Source: Stictocephala bisonia (taxonomy: Eukaryota > Arthropoda > Insecta > Hemiptera > Membracidae). From it: 64,000 bases of DNA. The notes beneath the pieces were generated by a model. It was given only the letters and a program-made list of their open reading frames with translations, searched no databases and was not told the origin of the DNA. Positions 33,344 through 45,075 of this stretch are shown piece after piece (position 1 is the stretch's first letter; each line of letters opens with the position of its first letter). The position numbers and the translations under genes were made by a program. The stretch covers positions 2,238,232 through 2,302,231 of the forward strand of contig JAQJVL010000109.1 of assembly GCA_035578905.1 (NCBI GenBank), read 5' to 3'.

Positions 33344-34738
33344 CATGGCGTAATGTAAAATACTGTTAACATGGATTACTATTTAGGTTAAATATAAATA
33401 ACATTATATTATATTACTATATTATAACTAATAAATCATAAATAATATGATTAAATAATATCATTATATAAATTAGCTTTTATAGAATAAAGTACCAATA
33501 GGAAATTATTATTTTTAATCTGTCCCTAAGCCTACTCCTTAGGGATACAGCCACTTTTTACCATAAGTGTACAATTGTAAATTAATAAATATAATATATT
33601 TCAAACAGTTTACACAAAAATCGTTGATATGACACCAACTATTGGCTAGAATGGTTTTAGTTTTAAATTGTTTAAGGTCATTTATACTAAGTAACATGAT
33701 CACACTACTTTTAATAACCATAAAGTAGACTTATATGAGTTTCTAGACTATAAAATCTAGTTATCTAGGAGGATAGCAGAAGAATGAGTTTTTATATTGA
33801 TTTGTTGGTTTTTAAATAACTACGGAGGTAAGGGTAAGCAAGCGTAGACGTGTATTGAAGGAAGGGCTATTTACTAGTAATTTATTAAGAAATAATAGTA
33901 AGCTACAATACATGCATTACCTAATTTTGAACATATCCGGGACCTTTTCCGTTAATTCACTACCACTAATTTTTCGGTTACTTCACTTCCACTACTTTTT
34001 TTATCGCAATTACGGTTAGGTTAGTTTAGGTGGCCAGTAAAGTTGATCACAAACTGGTAAATCGAATGATTGACTTACCACCGAATGCACTCGCCGTCTG
34101 TAAGTTCTTGGAAAGCGATCAGATAAGGTCAGCGAAATCGGATTCCTAGCGGATAGGAAATTCCACAGTGAATGTAAAATTGACAGTGGAAACATTTTTA
34201 TAGCAATAAAATACTTATGAAGTACTAGTAAACTAACGTAAACAAAAAAGTAGTAGTTTTGAATTAAAGGAAAATATACCATATCTGTTGACTTCGTAAC
34301 ACAAGCAGTATCTCTTTTATCGTGATATGAATCTTATTTACTATCCTAAAACGTTTATAAGATGGTTTATATTAGTTGAGGTTGACTACACTCAATATAC
34401 ACAAGATATTTGTAAACAATATATCCATTGCCTAATTATTTAGCTTTTACAGATATATGCAATAATATATAAATATTCCCTGGAAGATTATTATAATAGT
34501 TTTAATTGCAATACAGTAATAAGTTTCCATTAAAAAAATCGTAAAATATATTGGCAATTATATTCAAAATAAAAATTTTTGTCCATGTAATTCGATGATT
34601 ACGTTGTTTATTAATAAATTAAATGCTTCTGTAATTCCTCATTTAAATTAATTGTTATATTTATTTAGTGGCAATGATTAAAATGCATTTAAACAATACA
34701 ACAAATAATATATAATTGTTCACAGTTATATTAAAATG
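33344..34738. other. AT-rich intergenic DNA
   Basis: A patch at about 34010-34180 is less AT-rich and begins GGTTAGGTTAG. The 88-codon minus-strand frame over it (34016-34282) has no recognisable domain. Confidence 0.4.
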
Positions 34739-35095
34739 GCCCGAAACCAATTTATAACATACATTTTTTTTAAATATAGAGTACTTTATGTAGAGATATT
34801 GTGTTTAATGTTTTAAAATGGTTAAACAATATGATACAGTTTTATCATCCCAATTTTAAGTCCTGACAAAATTGACGCTACCAACAAAACGATATTAAAC
34901 CATTCACTGAAGTATCGATATGGAACACTAATGAAATTGAGTTCTCCACGTATTCTGAAACCACGAATATTTGATTACATTCTTTACACGCATCCATTCA
35001 ACCTGAATACATGAAAAAAGCAACACGCCTTCACGGATGGAATGGAATGGCGAAAATTACGTTCTTTTGATCAGATAAAACATTGTTCATTGCTG
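34739..35095 (+). repeat. family F repeat, copy 2
   Basis: About 93 percent identical by eye to 20643-20985 over the inner 265 bp. Both copies run in the same direction. Confidence 0.85.
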
Positions 35096-35346
35096 TAGAA
35101 TTTTACATTTATCTTTTTCAGATGTTATTATTTATACACGTTATGTAAATTTTTATTTATTCATATTGTATTAGCAAAGAAGCAAGTTGTTATTTAATTA
35201 GTGATTACAGTTAGTCAAAAAGTTTCCAATATGTCACATAAACTTCATGATACTTAAATTAAATGCCATAGCTAATTTTTAAACAACTTCGGACTGCGGT
35301 CACTTACGACTGACGTTTACCGGAGGTGGGGGCATCATCTTTGACC

Positions 35347-35730
35347 ACATACAACGGATGTTGACCCACCCATCCACCCAACCTTCGAACACCTACCACT
35401 GAAAGTTGACCCACCCAACCACCAACCCATCCATCAACTCTTTCCACACATGTACCTGACGTTGACCTTCCTACTCACCTAATTCAAACACATAGAACTG
35501 ACATTGATCTACACCCACCCATCCACCTTTGAAACACATTCGATTGACGTTGACCATTCCACTCACCCACTCTTTGAACACGTACAATACACGTTGACTT
35601 TCCTTCCCACCCAATTCAAACACATAGGAATTACGTTATCCTACCCACACACCCACCTTTCAAAATCATGCTGGGTTGACCTACCCACCCGCCTTCCATT
35701 CGAATACGTTCAATTGACGTTCACCACAGT
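35347..35730 (+). repeat. CCACCC minisatellite 1, about 44-bp units
   Basis: GTTGAC-like starts recur at 35360, 35405, 35461, 35503, 35549, 35593, 35635, 35675 and 35719, a spacing of 40 to 56 bases. Each unit holds CCCACCCA-type runs and then an ACACATA-like word. The 76-codon frame over it is a by-product of the repeat. Confidence 0.85.
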
Positions 35731-35799
35731 GTAAAACAGTTATATTGATCATGCAATACGTTCTCTATGCACATGATTGTACAGATCTTACATTCTTGA

Positions 35800-36735
35800 G
35801 CACCTAGTTTTTTGTAGAACATCGAGATTGTGAACTCTATGTCCCTAAAGATATTTAAAGTTGAATAAAACTGCATAAGTTAGTTTTCATTATTTGTTTT
35901 TACATGAATTATAAAAAACCTGTATATAAAAAAGAAAACTCGATTATAATGGTTTTAGGCATGATCTAGGACAGGAAATCAATATTATATTCTATTGAAC
36001 AAAAAAGTAATTAAGATGTTGCCAGTTTATCCGCTGCAAAATGAATTGTTTTAATATTATCATAACACTTTATGATAAAACTATTGTTTTTTTTTTTTTT
36101 TTTTTGTTTTGTTAATACGAGACAAGCCAACCAAATGTGAAAATATAAACTTTCTCTCTATATATGTCCATATTAAAATCACATTAGCGTTAATTTTTAT
36201 GAAAAACTATACCTTTTGTAAAATGAATTGATGTATGTGTAGCTCAGTTGTATTACCTATTCAAAAAAAGTCCTTACTTGATGTATTGTTATCAAGTCAA
36301 GGACGTTTTTTCGAGCAAAACAAATCCATAAGAAAAAGATTTACTAGGCTTATTTTAGTATTAAATTACGTGACAAAGTCATATAATTAAGTTTGAGGAC
36401 AAGTAATAATGATATGAAAGTAAAATTGTCATTTACTTATTATTTTTCAGATGTTATATAATCAGTTAATACATCATCAAACAATCTTATAAGGATTCCG
36501 ATATTTGCTATACATTTGTTTACGAACAATCAAATAATGAAGTTGGGTGCAGACAAAATATATAAAGTCTGTTTTTGTCGAGAAAGAAACGATAATTCGA
36601 TAAAAACAAGCACGTCCAAACAGTCTCGAATTGACTGAGATGTTATCTGCAAGATTTAGTTCCTCCAGTCTCTTTCAAAAAACAGCCATCCTAGTAAGGA
36701 TGCTGCGGTTAGTGGCTTCTATGTTTTATTTATAA
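35800..36735 (+). repeat. family H repeat, reference copy
   Basis: A unit of about 0.93 kb defined by comparison with 46700-47775 and with the shorter copy at 37556-37887. Landmarks are GATTATAATGGTTTTAGGCA, CGATAATTCGATAAAAACAA and the end word GGTTAGTGGCTTCTATG. It has no coding frame and no clear terminal repeats. A T-run of 19 bases at about 36069-36087 is much shorter in the 37-kb copy. Confidence 0.8.
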
Positions 36736-37400
36736 TATGCTTAGAAAATAAAAAAGACAAATGTGAAATGAATCCGTTGTAAAGTGAAATTAATTCCTTC
36801 TGACGTTAAACAAATAGCTTAGAGAAAGTAACAGGGGGGGCTTTTGAAGTTTGTTAATTTTAGGGAGGAAGTTAAAATAATGTATATAAAACATACTTCA
36901 AGTCTGATTGATCAAAATAAATAACTGATATGAAGAATTCTCAAGAAACACCTTATACCGTGTTTTCTTTGTTATAAAATATATTTCTTTAATTATAACT
37001 AATGTCTAATAGAGTTTGACCTATAAATAATTACAGAACTGTGGTAGATGCCTCATAATTATTATATAGAGTATAATATAATTATAAACGTATTATATAT
37101 TTTATTCAAAATATCTTATTTAAAAAAAACATGTTTCTAGAGGCCAAACTATAATGTTGCATAACATAAATATACCTTACAATAAGCTCTTTACAATATC
37201 TGTTTATATAATCAAATATTTATAACATTCCATTATTCATTATTGAAAGAAACGTATGTTTATAATTGTATATAAACGTATAAAATGGATGACAGAAATA
37301 TTTAAACAAAATAAGAACATTATTATATTTGAAATTATTATCATTTAAACAATATCTGATGAAAGTATTTACTTACGATTGTTTCATAATATGTACCTGC
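36736..37400. other. AT-rich intergenic DNA
   Basis: Nothing recognised. Confidence 0.45.
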
Positions 37401-37401
37401 A

Positions 37402-37970
37402 GTTGGGCGAGCCGGTGGCCGAGCGGTCTAAGGCGTCAGTACTTTGAGCTTGGGTTAGAGATGGCGCTGGTTTGAATCCGGCTTAGACTGGAAGATTTAT
37501 CAGTAATATTCACCTTGTACTGTACTGGTTCACCCCCTTACTATATCTGAATAAGTTAATTAATATTCAGATTATAACATGTTTATAAAAAGAAAACCCC
37601 GATTATAATGGTTTTAGGCATGATCTAGGACAGGAAATCAATATTATATTCTATTGAACAAAAAAGTAATTAAGATGTTGCCAGTTTATCCACTGCAAAA
37701 TGAATTGTTTTAATATTATCATAACACTTTATGATAAAACTATTGTTTTTTTGTTTTGTTAATACGAGACAAGCCAACCAAATGTGAAAATATAAACTTT
37801 CTCTCTATATATGTCCATATGAAAATCACATTAGCGTTAATTTTTATGAAAAACTATACCTTTTGTAAAATGAATTGATGTATGTATAGCACCGTATCCC
37901 CTCGCACAGATTAATAGTCTATGAGGAATGGGCAGAGTAAGGTTAAGGAGATCGGCCCCTCCTTAAAAAA
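37402..37970 (+). mobile_element. SINE-A with tRNA-derived head, interrupted
   Basis: The head carries a good box A (TGGCCGAGCGG, 37416-37426) and box B (GGTTTGAATCC, 37469-37479), plus a T-arm-like hairpin GCTGG/CCGGC. The pattern resembles tRNA-Leu or tRNA-Ser. The acceptor ends do not pair, so this is not a working tRNA. The body matches 18320-18555 up to CTGAATAAG (37555) and resumes at about 37888 with CCTCGCACAG and GAGGAATGGGC. Confidence 0.8.
37556..37887 (+). repeat. family H fragment inserted in the SINE
   Basis: Near-identical to about 35917-36235, with only a handful of substitutions and a shorter T-run. It breaks the SINE body, so it arrived later than the SINE. Confidence 0.85.
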
Positions 37971-38734
37971 AGTTAAAAATTGAGAAACTGATAGATTATT
38001 AGGGAACTGTTCTACATCCTCAAAAAATATCATCGAATACAAAAAGATTGAAAGAAGAATAAATTATTATGGATTGTAATTATCTTAATTACATTTTAAA
38101 ATTAACTAACTTTACATATTATACGTAACACATATTTAACTATTTTATTTACATAAAGTTAATTGACCTTACATTGTGATAAAATATTACCTTTGTCATT
38201 AACACAACTCTTGGATTGTATATTTCCGTAGTTAACTGGTAAATCCTTGATGATAGAAGTTTGTGATAAGTCTGAGATAAATTTACTGGGGATCAATTCT
38301 AATTTGGGGCTAAAATTTAAAAGTGAACAGTTTTGAAATTAAAAATATATGAAAGAAAGTTGTTTGGAAGGTCTATTGCTAAATGTTATATTTTTTTTCA
38401 CTAAGCGAGTGGTATTAATACAATTTTATGTAAAATGGCTTTCTGTTTAAGTGTGAGGTGAATTTAGCAGGAAATAAATAGAAAGAAAAAAACAACAACA
38501 TCTGTAATGAAAAGTTTCCATTACATAGAAATAACCTATATTAGACAGGTTGGTACTAAAAACTTACTTTAGATAGTTTATCTATCATTATAATTATTTT
38601 CTATATATTTGACCCACTATAACAATGTACTCTGGTCATAATTTCAAAAATTAATAGGTTTTTAGTACGTTTAATTTTAAGAAGTATTATTGCCAGAAGG
38701 CATCTCAACACTAGGGCCACCACTATTTTAGCCA
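37971..38734. other. AT-rich intergenic DNA
   Basis: Nothing recognised. Confidence 0.45.
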
Positions 38735-38828
38735 GGTACTTGAGCAGGCAATCAGTGGCACGTGATCACAATCATTATCAACTCCAATTTCCTGTCCCAA
38801 ATTAAATCGGTTGATCCAATCATCAAAT
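38735..38828 (+). repeat. family C repeat, copy 3
   Basis: Carries CACGTGATCACAATCATTAT and CAACTCCAATTTCCTGTCCC. Matches 10963-11055 well. Confidence 0.65.
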
Positions 38829-39049
38829 CCCCAATAAATCATTATGTACAGTATATATGCAGATATAAAAAGAATTTTTTATTTATTTATGTTTTATTTT
38901 AGTATTGGATAGCCGTTAGTAAGGCGTTACGGTGGTTTTAAATAATAGAAATTTTAATAAATAATAAGTATGTTTTGTGTAAATCTTTTGACAGAGAACA
39001 GAATGTACGATTATTTGACGTGCTTTTTTAATAAAGTATTTAAATTGTC
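38829..39049. other. AT-rich intergenic DNA
   Basis: Nothing recognised. Confidence 0.4.
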
Positions 39050-39415
39050 ATTAATACATCACATGGCGTCCGCTCAATGGTTGCCATCGATGTGGACACA
39101 ACTAGATAAGTCTGGGGTGTCCATGTTGGATGGTAGTCAATGTTCAGATGTTGTCTAGGGAAGAGAACTGAGTGTCAGACTTGTCAGTTAGCTGAAAATC
39201 AGATCAAAACTACGTTGTTCGGATTCCACGTAAAGCTGTAGGTCCCATTGTTGCCCTGACTGGGCTATTAATAAACAGTCCTTTCTGACCTAAGTCAAAG
39301 TCAGATAGTAACAATGACTACACTCGTTCATCTTCACTCATCACACTCATTCGAAATCCATATTTTCCCAAACTTTGACAATCGGTGTCTTAAGAATAAA
39401 TAAAAGATAAAATAA
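39050..39415 (+). mobile_element. SINE-B, best copy
   Basis: Starts near GGCGTCCGCTCAATGGTTGC, which resembles a tRNA box A when compared with GGCGCGCTCAATGGTTAGC in the 62-kb copy. The middle has GGGGTGTCCATGTTGGATGG and GGAAGAGAACTGAGTGTCAG. The 3' part is GGATTCCACGTAAAGCTGTA, GTAACAATGACTACACTCGT and CGGTGTCTTAAGAATAAATA. Box B is not evident here. Confidence 0.7.
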
Positions 39416-39911
39416 GCTAGGTATAAATTAAATTATACGCGTTACAATCGATGCCCTGAAACAGCCCTTCTCAGCCCCAACCACTAATAACTGCAACGAT
39501 ATCGTTTGTCTGTCCTTTATATGGGAGGGGTTCTAATACTAACTACTGTATTTACTAAAATTAACATTTTATATAACATGAATTTATATTTTCCTGTGAA
39601 AATCACGTCAAGAATATCACGTCTAGAATATTTAAAAAATAACAAAATGTTTCACACATGCTGTGATGTGATAAGGCTACTGGAACAGTCTCAGATATAC
39701 CACTGTGGAAGCAACATCACAGCATCAGCGAAACGTCTCGTTATCTTCAAATAGTGTAGATAGCAGCTTGACGCGGTGTAACCGAAATATTGACATCTAA
39801 TAAATATGATAAACTATTTTAGAACAAGACCAATCAAACTATAAAACAAAATATTTTTGTAAACAAAATTTAAATTTATAATCTCTCTAAAGACAATATA
39901 CGAAATTTAAT
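39416..39911. other. AT-rich intergenic DNA
   Basis: An 82-codon frame at 39506-39754 has no recognisable motif. Confidence 0.4.
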
Positions 39912-40978
39912 GACAAATCAAATCAAAAACACCTTTATTTAGAAAAAAACATTTACACAACTGCATAATACTGTCACAATGTTATTTTTTGTTTAGTACA
40001 CAAAATAGGTTTAAAAAATAAGAAACAATACGATAATAGCATAATTACTTATTATATACACTTATGCCTGACATTAGTATAAGCATAAGCTTAGCATGAG
40101 AGATAATCCCTAACGTTGTAGTAATGCCTATCTATCAAGTTCTTTAAGGCATTACCAAAAGACCTGCAACCAATACCATCCCTATAAGCTCGTCTAGCAG
40201 TGCGTTGTAGAATCTGACATCGTTGTATAAGGTACATTTGGTGAAAAGATTTGTTTTATGTTTTGAAATCGGAAGAATATTTCCGTTACGAAAATGTTAT
40301 GGTGTTGCAGTTGAGTTGTTAAACATATAACGGTTTTTTCACAAAAAGTAGAGTGTAAAAAATGTATATATACATGGAAAGGATGATATTTAATAGATTT
40401 AAAAAGAGTTTTAAATTGATAACGATTTGGTTTCTTAAAAATGGTTCTAGTTGCTTTTTTTGTAGTCTGAACAAAAATTGAATCCTTGTAGATTCATGAC
40501 TCTAGGCCACAACAGCATAAGTTAGGAATGGATAAATCAAAACATAATATGCTGTAAGTAAACAGCTGAATTCGAGAACTAAGACAAGCAAGACGAAGCC
40601 AAAAATGCAGGGAGACATTTTTTTACAGACAGAATCTACATAGATTTTAAATTAAAACGGTTGTCAATATTTAGGCCAAGAAATGTGGTCTGGGGACATT
40701 TACTATTACATCGTCACTAGTAAAAAATATTCAGTTGTTTTGACTATTTCTATGACAATAAATTTTGAAATCAATAATATGTGTCTTAGACCTATTAAGA
40801 ATAAGACCATTAATATCAAACCACTGCAAAAGTGCATTCGCCTCTTCAGAAGCTTTTACCTCCAGCTCAGGAAGGCTTGGAGCAGACACTTATAGTGACG
40901 TGTCATCAGCAAATAAACAAACTTGTGAGCCATGAACTGATGTAGGAGGGTCGATTATAAATATTAGGAAGCCAGTAA
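39912..40978 (-). pseudogene. LINE reverse transcriptase, 5'-truncated and decayed
   Basis: On the minus strand this is the 3' part of a CR1/Jockey-type non-LTR retrotransposon. Translation from 40979 down gives VCLFADDTSL with the catalytic FADD at 40902-40913. It continues with PELEVKASEEANALLQWF and NGLILNRSKTHII, the usual spacing of this reverse transcriptase class. Further on are FLGLNID-like and KKATRTIF-like thumb segments in changed frames. Stops and frameshifts are frequent. The 3' end is AATAAAGGTGTTTTTGATTT followed by a GATTTG repeat, typical for the group. The 5' end stops near 40978. Confidence 0.85.
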
Positions 40979-41100
40979 ACCTACTTAATATTTATATAGG
41001 AACACTATGATTATTGAAGCAAACAAATATGTGGGTCAGAGGCCAATGGGGTGACAATGGGTGACAAACAGAGGCCAATGGGGTAACAATTATCATTACC
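40915..41100. repeat. segmental duplication, copy 1
   Basis: Spans the truncated end of the LINE and its right flank. Repeated at 41440-41610 in the same orientation, with the same LINE break and the same flank TGAAGCAAACAAATATGTGG. Confidence 0.8.
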
Positions 41101-41290
41101 ACTGCACGTGTATGGGCGGGCGGGTGGGTTAATACAACTGTACGTGTATGAGTGGGTGGGTGGGTCAATTCCACTGTACGTATATGGGTGGGCGGGTGAG
41201 TCAATACCACTGTACGTATATGGAGTGGGCGAGTGGGTCAATACCACTGTATGTATATGTGTGGGTGGGTAGGCTATGATCCTCCCACCC
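41101..41290 (-). repeat. CCACCC minisatellite 2, about 38-bp units
   Basis: Five units. On the plus strand each has ACTGTACGTATATGGGTGGG followed by GGGTGGGTCAATACC. Minus-strand open frames here only reflect the repeat. Confidence 0.9.
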
Positions 41291-41439
41291 ATCATACATG
41301 AATGAAGGCTATCAGACCAAAGATATTCATAATAGAATCAAGTGTTGTCTTTTGTTAATCTCTTTGGTCTGAAGATGGTAAGCATGGTTTCTCCATTACA
41401 AAAACTTGCTCTCTTTAATTTTTCTGTTACCTATTAAAC
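41291..41439. other. short non-coding spacer
   Basis: Lies between the minisatellite and the second duplication copy. Nothing recognised. Confidence 0.4.
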
Positions 41440-41610
41440 AAACTTATGAGTCATCAACTGATGTTGGAATATCGTTTATAAAAATTAGGAGGACAGTAAA
41501 CCTACTTAATATATATACGAACACTATGAATATTGAAGCAAACAAATATGTGGGTCAGAGGCCAATGGGGTGACAATGGGTGACAAACAGAGGCCAATGG
41601 AGTAACAAGT
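41440..41610. repeat. segmental duplication, copy 2 (with LINE fragment)
   Basis: Minus-strand translation gives LLIFINDIPTSVDD, the conserved INDIP block just upstream of the FADD box, so this copy also carries a piece of the LINE. It merges on the right with the family D repeat. Confidence 0.8.
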
Positions 41611-41800
41611 CTTTGGTACGATTCACATTGGGTGATTGGTCCAACAACTGGCATATTTTTATTTACGTTATGATTGGACTGTCAGTCACTGTCCATCCTG
41701 TGTACGTCGTATTGCTATTCTGTGTTAGTATATTGTTCCCAGATATATTAGAAAATACCTTTTTATTTGCATTATTGTTTACACCCAAATAACTGTTCCT
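41545..41800 (+). repeat. family D repeat, copy 3
   Basis: GTGGGTCAGAGGCCAATGGG, CAACTGGCATATTTTTAT and CACTGTCCATCCTGTG align with 12915-13165. GGTGACAA blocks are locally duplicated. Confidence 0.7.
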
Positions 41801-41944
41801 CTGTTGTGCCTTTTTCAAAATATACATCGTATTTCATGTGAATTATGTAATATTATTTGTAGACAAATGTACACTATGTTATTTTTTTGTGTATACACAT
41901 AATACCCCGATTATGTACACTTCCATGGTTCTTGAGGAGTTTCT

Positions 41945-42192
41945 TATTGGAATTATAGTTTAAAATCGATATAAGTAATCAAACATTCCAATAGATTTTA
42001 TAGTTTTTTCATGAGTTTGTGTGTAATTGTTTTATAGTTTAGTTTATTGTGAGGCCTTTCCATTTTGAAGTAATCATTTTCATAAATTGATGTAAGTGTT
42101 TGACAATCAATACTTCGTAATAGAAAGGCCTCACAAATAAACCCTAACATTTACTGGAATGTTTGATTACTTTTATCAATTTTAAACCAATA
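41945..42192. mobile_element. hairpin MITE, about 248 bp
   Basis: The two halves are reverse complements over most of their length. The outer pair is TATTGG/CCAATA, then GTTTAAAAT and GTAATCAAACATTCCA, and the inner pair is GTGAGGCCTTTCnATT. It has no coding capacity. A clear target duplication was not resolved. Confidence 0.8.
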
Positions 42193-42329
42193 CACTTTGT
42201 AAGGTATTAGGGCACTTAAATACATTATAGTACACAAATACCTAAAACGCAGTTGTTTGATTAATGTTATATTAAGATAATAGTTATTTTGTTTATTTTG
42301 TTATATTAAGATAAATAATAGTTTATTTA

Positions 42330-42395
42330 TATGGGTGGGTGGGAGGGTGATTATTACTGTACGTCTATGGGTGGGCGGTTGGATCAATTTCATTA
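42330..42395 (-). repeat. CCACCC minisatellite 3, short
   Basis: Two partial units (TATGGGTGGGTGGGAGGG and TGTACGTCTATGGGTGGGCG) of the minisatellite 2 type, close to the MITE. Confidence 0.7.
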
Positions 42396-42830
42396 CTATG
42401 AGATGCATTTGGTTTAGAATTTAATAGGCAAAAATGATACTAATTATCTCTTAATATTTTTATATGTACCAATTTGAGGCAACGATTACCTAATAATATT
42501 TCATTTATCCATTCTAGAAAAATTGAAAATATTTTCAAGGCATCAAACTGTAACATAAGATTAGCGGTTAAAAATAAATTACTCAAGATATTTATAGTAA
42601 CTAAATATATTTGAGGATACAAAATATTTTTTGGAATACAATAATTATTTAGTAACAATTACTTATCTGAGAAGTTTCAATCGATTTATGTAAAAAAGTA
42701 ATTATTAAATATTTAAAACATGATAGTTATATTGTAATATGTAACGTTCAGGAGATTATACAAAAATTTCTATAGAATCATAATTTTACTTTATTATTGT
42801 TAAAGATGTTGCTTTTCTCAATGATCTTCA
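42396..42830. other. AT-rich intergenic DNA
   Basis: Nothing recognised. Confidence 0.45.
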
Positions 42831-43180
42831 TAATATATGTCATCCCCCACGACGTGAATACAAGAGTTAACAAACGTGCCCCACTCTGGGGGAGGAAATT
42901 GAAGTGTCTGTAGAACCGAACTGAGAATCGATCAATTGTTTGACTGTCAAAAAATTGAGTTTTTGTGGTTTAATAAGTCAGTATTCAGGTAAAAAAATAT
43001 TGTTTTGTTGTGACAACAGTCATTTTCAGTCTTTTATATGTGGGAGAAAATTACGTTCTATTAAAAGACGTAATGTAGCGAGTTTATACTTTGTGTGTTA
43101 TTGGTTTACCCTCTTAATATTAACAGGCAAAGCCCTCATTCATTTATTAAACATTCTCTCAATGTGATGGTGAGGTTAAT
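42831..43180 (+). repeat. family R1 dispersed repeat, copy 4 (longest)
   Basis: Core at 42838-42950, followed by the full tail to CTCTCAATGTGATGGTGAGG. It joins the core and the tail seen separately at 7.1 and 17.6 kb, and so shows the unit is about 340 bp or longer. Confidence 0.85.
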
Positions 43181-44869
43181 TGCGATTTTACATCTTTGCA
43201 ATTTAGTTTAGATGTTTGAATTTTTAAAATTTATTCATTTATCACTTTTAAGTGTACAAAATCTAGGCCTCACCAAGTTATGCAAGAAAGTCCTATAGTA
43301 AACAAGAAAGACAAAAACGTATTAAAAAAATACATGCATATCTATATTTAAATGTTATTTATTAATAATTATTGGGAGATTTAGGGCAGGCAACCATTTA
43401 AAAAAAAATAAAAATGCAGCTTATAATATGACGTAAGAATGCATTACAATAGAAGGTTAATTTGGCATTCATACAAACAATGTTACATAAAAGTCAACAC
43501 TTTATATTACGGGCCTTATTCAGTTTATTCCTACCTATCTTACCTTCAAAATGTAATCTACGCATAGCAAATACTATAACATAGGACACAATACAGTTAC
43601 ATTGGTACCTACTGCAGAAATACTGACAGCTCAACCTTACTTACATATTTTAACCATAAATAACTGTTATTATTACGATTTTGAAAGTGTGTTATAAAGC
43701 CATGCACAGCACTACCCCTTTACATTATGTTAGTGGATTTTACAAATGTTGAGTGTTTGTACCACTACAATAAGTAATACCTCGACAAAATCAGTCATGA
43801 TCAGGTTATAAGCCCTTCGAAAACCTTAATTGTACACATGGATTTTCATGATACTACATCAAATTTTACAGACTAATTATTATTTTGGGACTTTTCTACT
43901 TGTTTTACTACGTCATCCATCTACACACAGTGATTATTTATAAAAAAATTTATAGACATATATACGCACCCATAAACTTTCTACATCATTTACTATAGTG
44001 TACACTTTAGTTTTTATTGAAATAGTATGTCTATTAATAATATTCAAGTTTAAATTAAAGCAAAGCAATTTTATTAAATTTTTAATACTAAAAAGTATGA
44101 AAATATGTTCATAATTATATACAAATTCTAAGGATGTTTTTATAAATTATGCTTTTTTGTAATAGAAATTATTTTTTTATTTTCAAATTACGTTTTTACA
44201 TATAAAATGTTAAAATACTATTTGCAAAAAGTCTCCATGACTATGATGTTTTTAGGATATTAAATGAACAAAACACATCAATTACGTGATTTATATGGTT
44301 AATCAAAAGGGTAATTATACAGTGTTTTTATAAAAAAGGGACACTGGCATAAAGAATGTTCTGGATTACATAATAATATATAAACACGTGTAAAATTGCA
44401 CATATGAGACATGTGGTTAGTTAATTTTGTGTTTTCTTGCCCCAAAGACCTCCTTGATAAAAATAATATAATTGTCAGGATTCTTGCACTAATTTCTGTT
44501 CGTGTTTTTTTCATTAAAAAACTATTTTTGAGTGTAAATATTATTTTTGTGTGACTCACTTACATGTAAAACTCAAAGTAAATATAAATAAATTTATATA
44601 TATAAAATATATTATATATATAGTACTAAATTTTAAGTCGTTATAAATAAGTATTGAACCATAAATTCCCAGCTATATTAATTATAAACAGTACAATATT
44701 GAAGGATAAAACAAGTAAGGTTTAATTCTACTGCATTTCTTTAACAAGTAATTGATAAGTTTACAGAGCCAAACAAAACTGCATGTGAACAACATTTGTA
44801 AATACACTATTACAAGGACCCTTGAACTTCACATTGGAACATATATTTTTTGTTGTAACACAAAAAGCT
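43181..44869. other. AT-rich intergenic DNA
   Basis: Nothing recognised. The 86-codon frame at 44299-44559 has no domain. Confidence 0.45.
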
Positions 44870-45075
44870 TTAAACAGAGAATTAGGATTTGCCCTCCACA
44901 AATGACAAAGAGTTCAATTAGTTTAGTGGGATGGTTTTGTCGCACCACGTGATAATAAATCAATAAATAATATCGAGCTGATTTCAAACTGTGTTTTGCT
45001 TTATACATTTGTTATTTCTACGATATGTAACAAATTCAGCGTTGCATACATGTGACTCGTGTAGTTTTTATTTTA
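44870..45075 (+). repeat. family G repeat, copy 2
   Basis: Matches 21775-21975 (CAATTAGTTTAGTGGGAT and CACCACGTGATAATAA). Confidence 0.75.

Noticed and set aside
37402..37486. Functional tRNA gene of Leu or Ser type
   Set aside because: Box A, box B and a T-arm are present, but the acceptor ends do not pair. The same body follows as in another SINE copy, so it is a SINE head.
40992..41295. Minus-strand frames of 72 and 94 codons with HPPTHxxTVVLT-like repeats
   Set aside because: By-product of the 38-bp minisatellite, with no independent evidence of coding.
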